Below are positions 28,946 through 32,506 of a DNA stretch of 32,506 nt, piece by piece. The stretch lies in contig JAUCBJ010005679.1 in NCBI GenBank assembly GCA_032718475.1, positions 1 through 32,506 on the forward strand. Direction: 5' to 3'. Within the stretch, counting starts at the first letter, position 1. Every line of letters starts with the position of its first letter. This DNA is from Nemertoderma westbladi. Lineage: Eukaryota > Xenacoelomorpha > Nemertodermatida > Nemertodermatidae. Both the position numbers and the translations under genes were made by a program. The notes beneath the pieces are model-generated. The model did not search any database. It was not told the DNA's origin and was given only the letters and a program-made list of their open reading frames with translations.

Positions 28946-30143
28946 TGTAAAAGCTTTTGTGGGATAACTGATACGTTTGCCTTTGCTGGCCAGTTCCCCC
29001 CCAGTCGCTAGAATACTCTCAAAGGGATTTATAACTAAAATAGTGCAAGCTACCAGCTTATTGGCTGATGTGCTGTACGGAGATATCTGGGCTCAGTTTA
29101 ATCGGCCAACTAGCTTAGAGAGGTTGCCTTAGCCTTGCTGTCCGTATCGGCCAATAGAATTTGAGTGGGCGTTGATTTCGACCTATCCCAGAGCTACTGA
29201 ACTGAATTTCCTATCTCACTGCTCATCCTCTGTGTTGGACGGGAGCTTCGGGGAATAAGGGTATTTGGTATACTCGTATAGTGGTAGTAGTTATATGATT
29301 TTATATGATTCTGTTGTTGTGTTCCCATTTTTCGCCATAACACCGGCTTTTTGGGAAGAACTCTAGTAAAACTGCTTAAATTATCGAAAGTATAAACTGT
29401 TACCTACTCACGAATCTTAACTAACTCACTTAATTTAACTGCATTAATCATATTGTTTGTACTGTTATTTTACTGTCAGTTATTAATTGTATCTATTTGT
29501 TGATGGAAATATTGCTCTTTGGAGAATACGGATAAATCACCCAAAATTCCCAATTTTCTTGATACACTACAGGTTAGAGAGACGGGATATATATAACAAT
29601 TGCGATTTATATTAATGTGGTGTGTATTGAATCTAATGTTATTTAGCAGACCCTACATGAGTCAATTGCTGCTCTCTTTATGTGTGATCAAATATACTGA
29701 CGGTCGGCAGAATAGTGTGCATGATTGTGATTGGTAACAAAGTATTTCCTAAAGAATACGCTTTATACTTTAATCATAAGCAGTATCGTTGCGTTTAGTA
29801 TAAGTCTTAGTTCTGTTTAAATAGATAGAGCGCCACGTCCTAAAGGAACTGTTAATATTTCCCGAAAGCCAATAATATCTGTCAGAAATTAATTATTAAC
29901 GATCTATCGAATAATACAGTAAGTTTACACTGCAACCTTACACTGCAATAATAAAATGTAAGCATCCGAATTCAGCCTCCCGGGTGTAGATCCATCGGGT
30001 GAATGATCGCGCATGGGCTGACTTCGGCTAATGTTTTGCGTATTAGCATAAAATATTGTCGTATGCTAAAGGTGTTTTAATTAACTAAAAGACATATAAA
30101 TTTTGGCAGGTTAAACTGCTAAAGGTCTTCAAAAGCGCGAACA
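28946..30143 (+). repeat. 5' LTR, copy C
   Basis: TGTAAAAGCTTTTGTGGG...GCGCGAACA, 1198 bp, aligning along its length with LTR A and with solo LTR B. A TATATATA at 29586-29594 is a possible TATA box. The 41-bp invariant block is at 29828-29868. Confidence 0.85.
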
Positions 30144-32298
30144 GTAACAGTTTATACTTTTATTGCAGTAGGCAATAAGGTTGCAAAACACCGTAGTGAC
30201 TGGTAAAACTGAACCGGTACTTCTGTAGGTCAGTAGGCCTAACTGTCATCACCGGTACCGGTACTGCTGTACAAGTACATTTAGTATTATTCGATTTTGA
30301 TTATTGTATACCGGTAGGCTGTTTAAGAGATTAGGGACTGTACACCCCTTGTTTCTTTTGGAGCTTACTTATTTCTGTCGGTTTTATTTCCTAGTAAGTT
30401 AATATTGAGCTGAAGACGTGCAAGTCTGCTCAGATTGTTCAAATAATTGTAGGCTGAACTGCTGTCTGACTGTGTTGAGTTTGGAGAGATTACGGCGTGT
30501 GTAGAGTTTGTCTGATCAAGTGCCGTTAGTAAGTTGGGGCAGCCATATGCGGTAAGGTCAATCCCCTCTTAAAGAATACGTCGTACTACCGTGTTAGAAC
30601 GCATACTAACTAACAGTTTCAGAATCTGCATATACTGTAGTTTATTTAGGCTTGATTGTAGTCTGCCAGTGTTTTAGCCTGTGTTTGTTTGTGTGGTCTG
30701 TTCAGGTACCGTAATAGTTATTACTCAGATATTTTGTAGGCTAGATTGTTGTCTAGCTATTCTTAGGCCTGAAGGGATTGCTGCGTGTGTAGAGTTGGTC
30801 TGATAAAGTGCCGTTAGTAAGTTGGGGCAGCCATATGCGGTAAGGTCAATCCCCTCTTAAAGAATAAGTCGTACTACCGTGCTAGAACGCATACTAACTA
30901 ACAGTTTCAGAATCTGCACATACTGTAGTTTGTTTAGGCTTGATAGTAGTCTGCCAGCGTTTAGTTTGTATTTTGTTTGAGTATTCTGTACGGGTAGCGT
31001 AATATTTATTATTCAGAGTTTATGCGATTATTCGCAACATTCATGTCCCCAAGTTTATTCCTACAGTAATTGTGCTTGTTATACATACCGTTATAGTTAA
31101 ATTAACCCCGGTACTACACGGGCTGCTTGGCGTAGGACAAGACTGGTGACTTTGTGCTCTAGTCACTCCAGCAGATGCCGTGGTTCTTTTAACTGTTCAA
31201 GTATATTTAACTACTGATTATTTGTTATACCGGTACTTGTACCTAATTTAGGGTTTAGTGTACAGTGCTTTCCGAAGTAATTAGTGTAGGCAGTATATTT
31301 GTGTTGTAAAGTGGTTGATAGGCACATTCGTTAGCTCTATTAGCTTCTGGGTAGGAACAATCCGTGATACATAACGTAGTACCTATAGCGATACGGTTAT
31401 AGGTCGTCAGGCGGTGGTATTTTCCTATCTGGACAGTACAATATATTTACTACTACTTATTATTTCAAATACCGTAGTACCCTGTCCGTTGTAATAACCA
31501 GAATTCTAACCCTTTGTTAGGCTGGTTTGTAGACTTCCTGTAAAATTACCCTAAAAAATTTCGTACGTAATATTTTGTTGTGTTTAATTAGAGAATTAAT
31601 CTCACCAGTATAGTAAGTAATTTGTAGTATTAAGTAACTTAGGTAAATTAGAATTATCAGTTTTAGTGTCAAATAAATAGCACTTCACTGAGAGCGCACA
31701 GCTTCTGTGTAGTGACTCCCCCAGAAATAATAACATTTATTTCAAATATTGACAAAAAACCCATTTAAACGGGTATATAAATATTATAAATCAAATCAAA
31801 CGATTTATAAATAGTAGGCCTGCCATACAACAACTAGGTCTCACTATCAGTTGGACTACTGCTTAAATAACGGTAATAAAGTAAGTTAAAGTAACTAAGT
31901 AACCCTAAAATATTCAGGAATTCAATTATTCTAAAAATAATTGACATACCGGTACTTACCATAGGCTTATTATATTTATTTCTATAAATTTGAGCTGAAA
32001 TCATACCGGTACTCTGTAATTAATTCTAGTTCATAATTATACTTATATATACTATAAGTGTAAGCTGTATACCGGTATTCAAGATAGGCCTATTATATAT
32101 TTATATATATCTGTGTTAAATTTATATACCGGTACTCTGTGACAAACCTAGTTTACAATACTTATATATATTATAAGTGCATACCGGTATTCTAATATAC
32201 TGCAATAAATTACCGGTACTAGGCCAGTGGTCATACTGAATTACTAGACTTGCTTTAACTGTAACTATAGCAGTAAGCCTTCAACTGTATAGCTAAAC
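30144..32298 (+). other. 2.15-kb untranslated leader, copy C
   Basis: Collinear with 9224-11431, including the roughly 290-bp tandem pair (about 30430-30720 and 30722-31020), the 37-nt identical segment (31682-31718) and the terminal 120-bp repeats before gag (31947, 32068). The long C runs of copy A are absent here (CAATCCCCTC instead). Confidence 0.65.
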
Positions 32299-32506
32299 AT
32301 GTCTGACACTCAGCAAAACCTGTCAGACAGTCTGATCGATACAACTATCTGTGATTCAGATAGGAGTGTGGAGCGAATAAGAAAGGAGTTCGGCTCACCT
32401 CCTACTGTAAAAAAGGTCATCCCTCCAGTAGTATCAAACCCAGGCTAGTCCACCATAGGTCCATCATAGGCACTCGGGCACAGGTAAAACGGGACCAAGA
32501 GGCAGT
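32299..32506 (+). pseudogene. Start of gag-like ORF of copy C (frameshifted, runs off right edge)
   Basis: ATG 32299 encodes MSDTQQNLSDSLIDTTICDS, close to copy A. A one-base loss relative to copy A near 32440 leads directly to TAG (32446-32448). The following sequence stays alignable to copy A in another frame to the edge. The break site differs from that of copy A. Confidence 0.65.

Overview
The window reads as a stretch of animal (metazoan, probably marine-invertebrate) nuclear DNA. The reasons are AT-rich non-coding sequence, an intron-containing membrane-protein gene, tRNA-derived SINE heads, and remains of at least four DNA-transposon superfamilies (Helitron, hAT, PIF/Harbinger, Tc1/mariner-like) plus LTR retrotransposons. 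I see no bacterial operons, rRNA, CRISPR or intact tRNA gene. Species cannot be named from the sequence. Most of the window is mobile-element sequence; only one locus looks like an ordinary host gene.

Left part (1-5450): an LTR retrotransposon lies on the minus strand. A stop-free ORF of 787 codons (2361 down to 1, running off the edge) has a Gag-like layout with a long coiled coil. It is preceded by a leader of about 2.7 kb and a well-formed minus-strand promoter (Inr near 5052, TATA at 5081-5073, CCAAT boxes in a 117-bp tandem repeat), which abuts a tRNA-like sequence. From 5660 to 5976 is a decayed Helitron helicase C-terminus. A non-autonomous hAT element with an 8-bp target duplication occupies 6179-7502.

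Middle (8047-12690): copy A of a second LTR family has LTR 8047-9223, a 2.2-kb leader and a broken gag. Copy C (28946 to the right edge) repeats the same layout. Copy B (17711-18989) is a solo LTR in opposite orientation with a 5-bp target duplication, and its pre-insertion site is preserved in a paralogous repeat at 20769-20838. Between and after these lie a large foldback MITE (12835-14214) carrying a nested 618-bp TA-flanked MITE, a broken PIF/Harbinger transposase (14216-15720), a Tc1/mariner-like transposase pseudogene (15867-16440), a small CxxC ORF (17085-17432), a degenerate ORF (20000-20623), and several small foldback elements (19607-19875, 22494-23032, 23302-23408).

Right part (24137-26951): the likely host gene is a tetraspanning membrane protein of MS4A/CD20-like layout. 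Its last exon is clear. A proline-rich upstream exon at 24137-24311 matches it in splice phase. The 1.97-kb intron between them carries a 903-bp near-perfect palindromic MITE of the same family as the one at 12835. A tRNA-derived SINE follows at 27256-27530, then a half MITE, a truncated SINE, and LTR copy C.

No reverse transcriptase, RNase H, integrase or protease domain is visible, so the superfamily of the LTR elements is left open.
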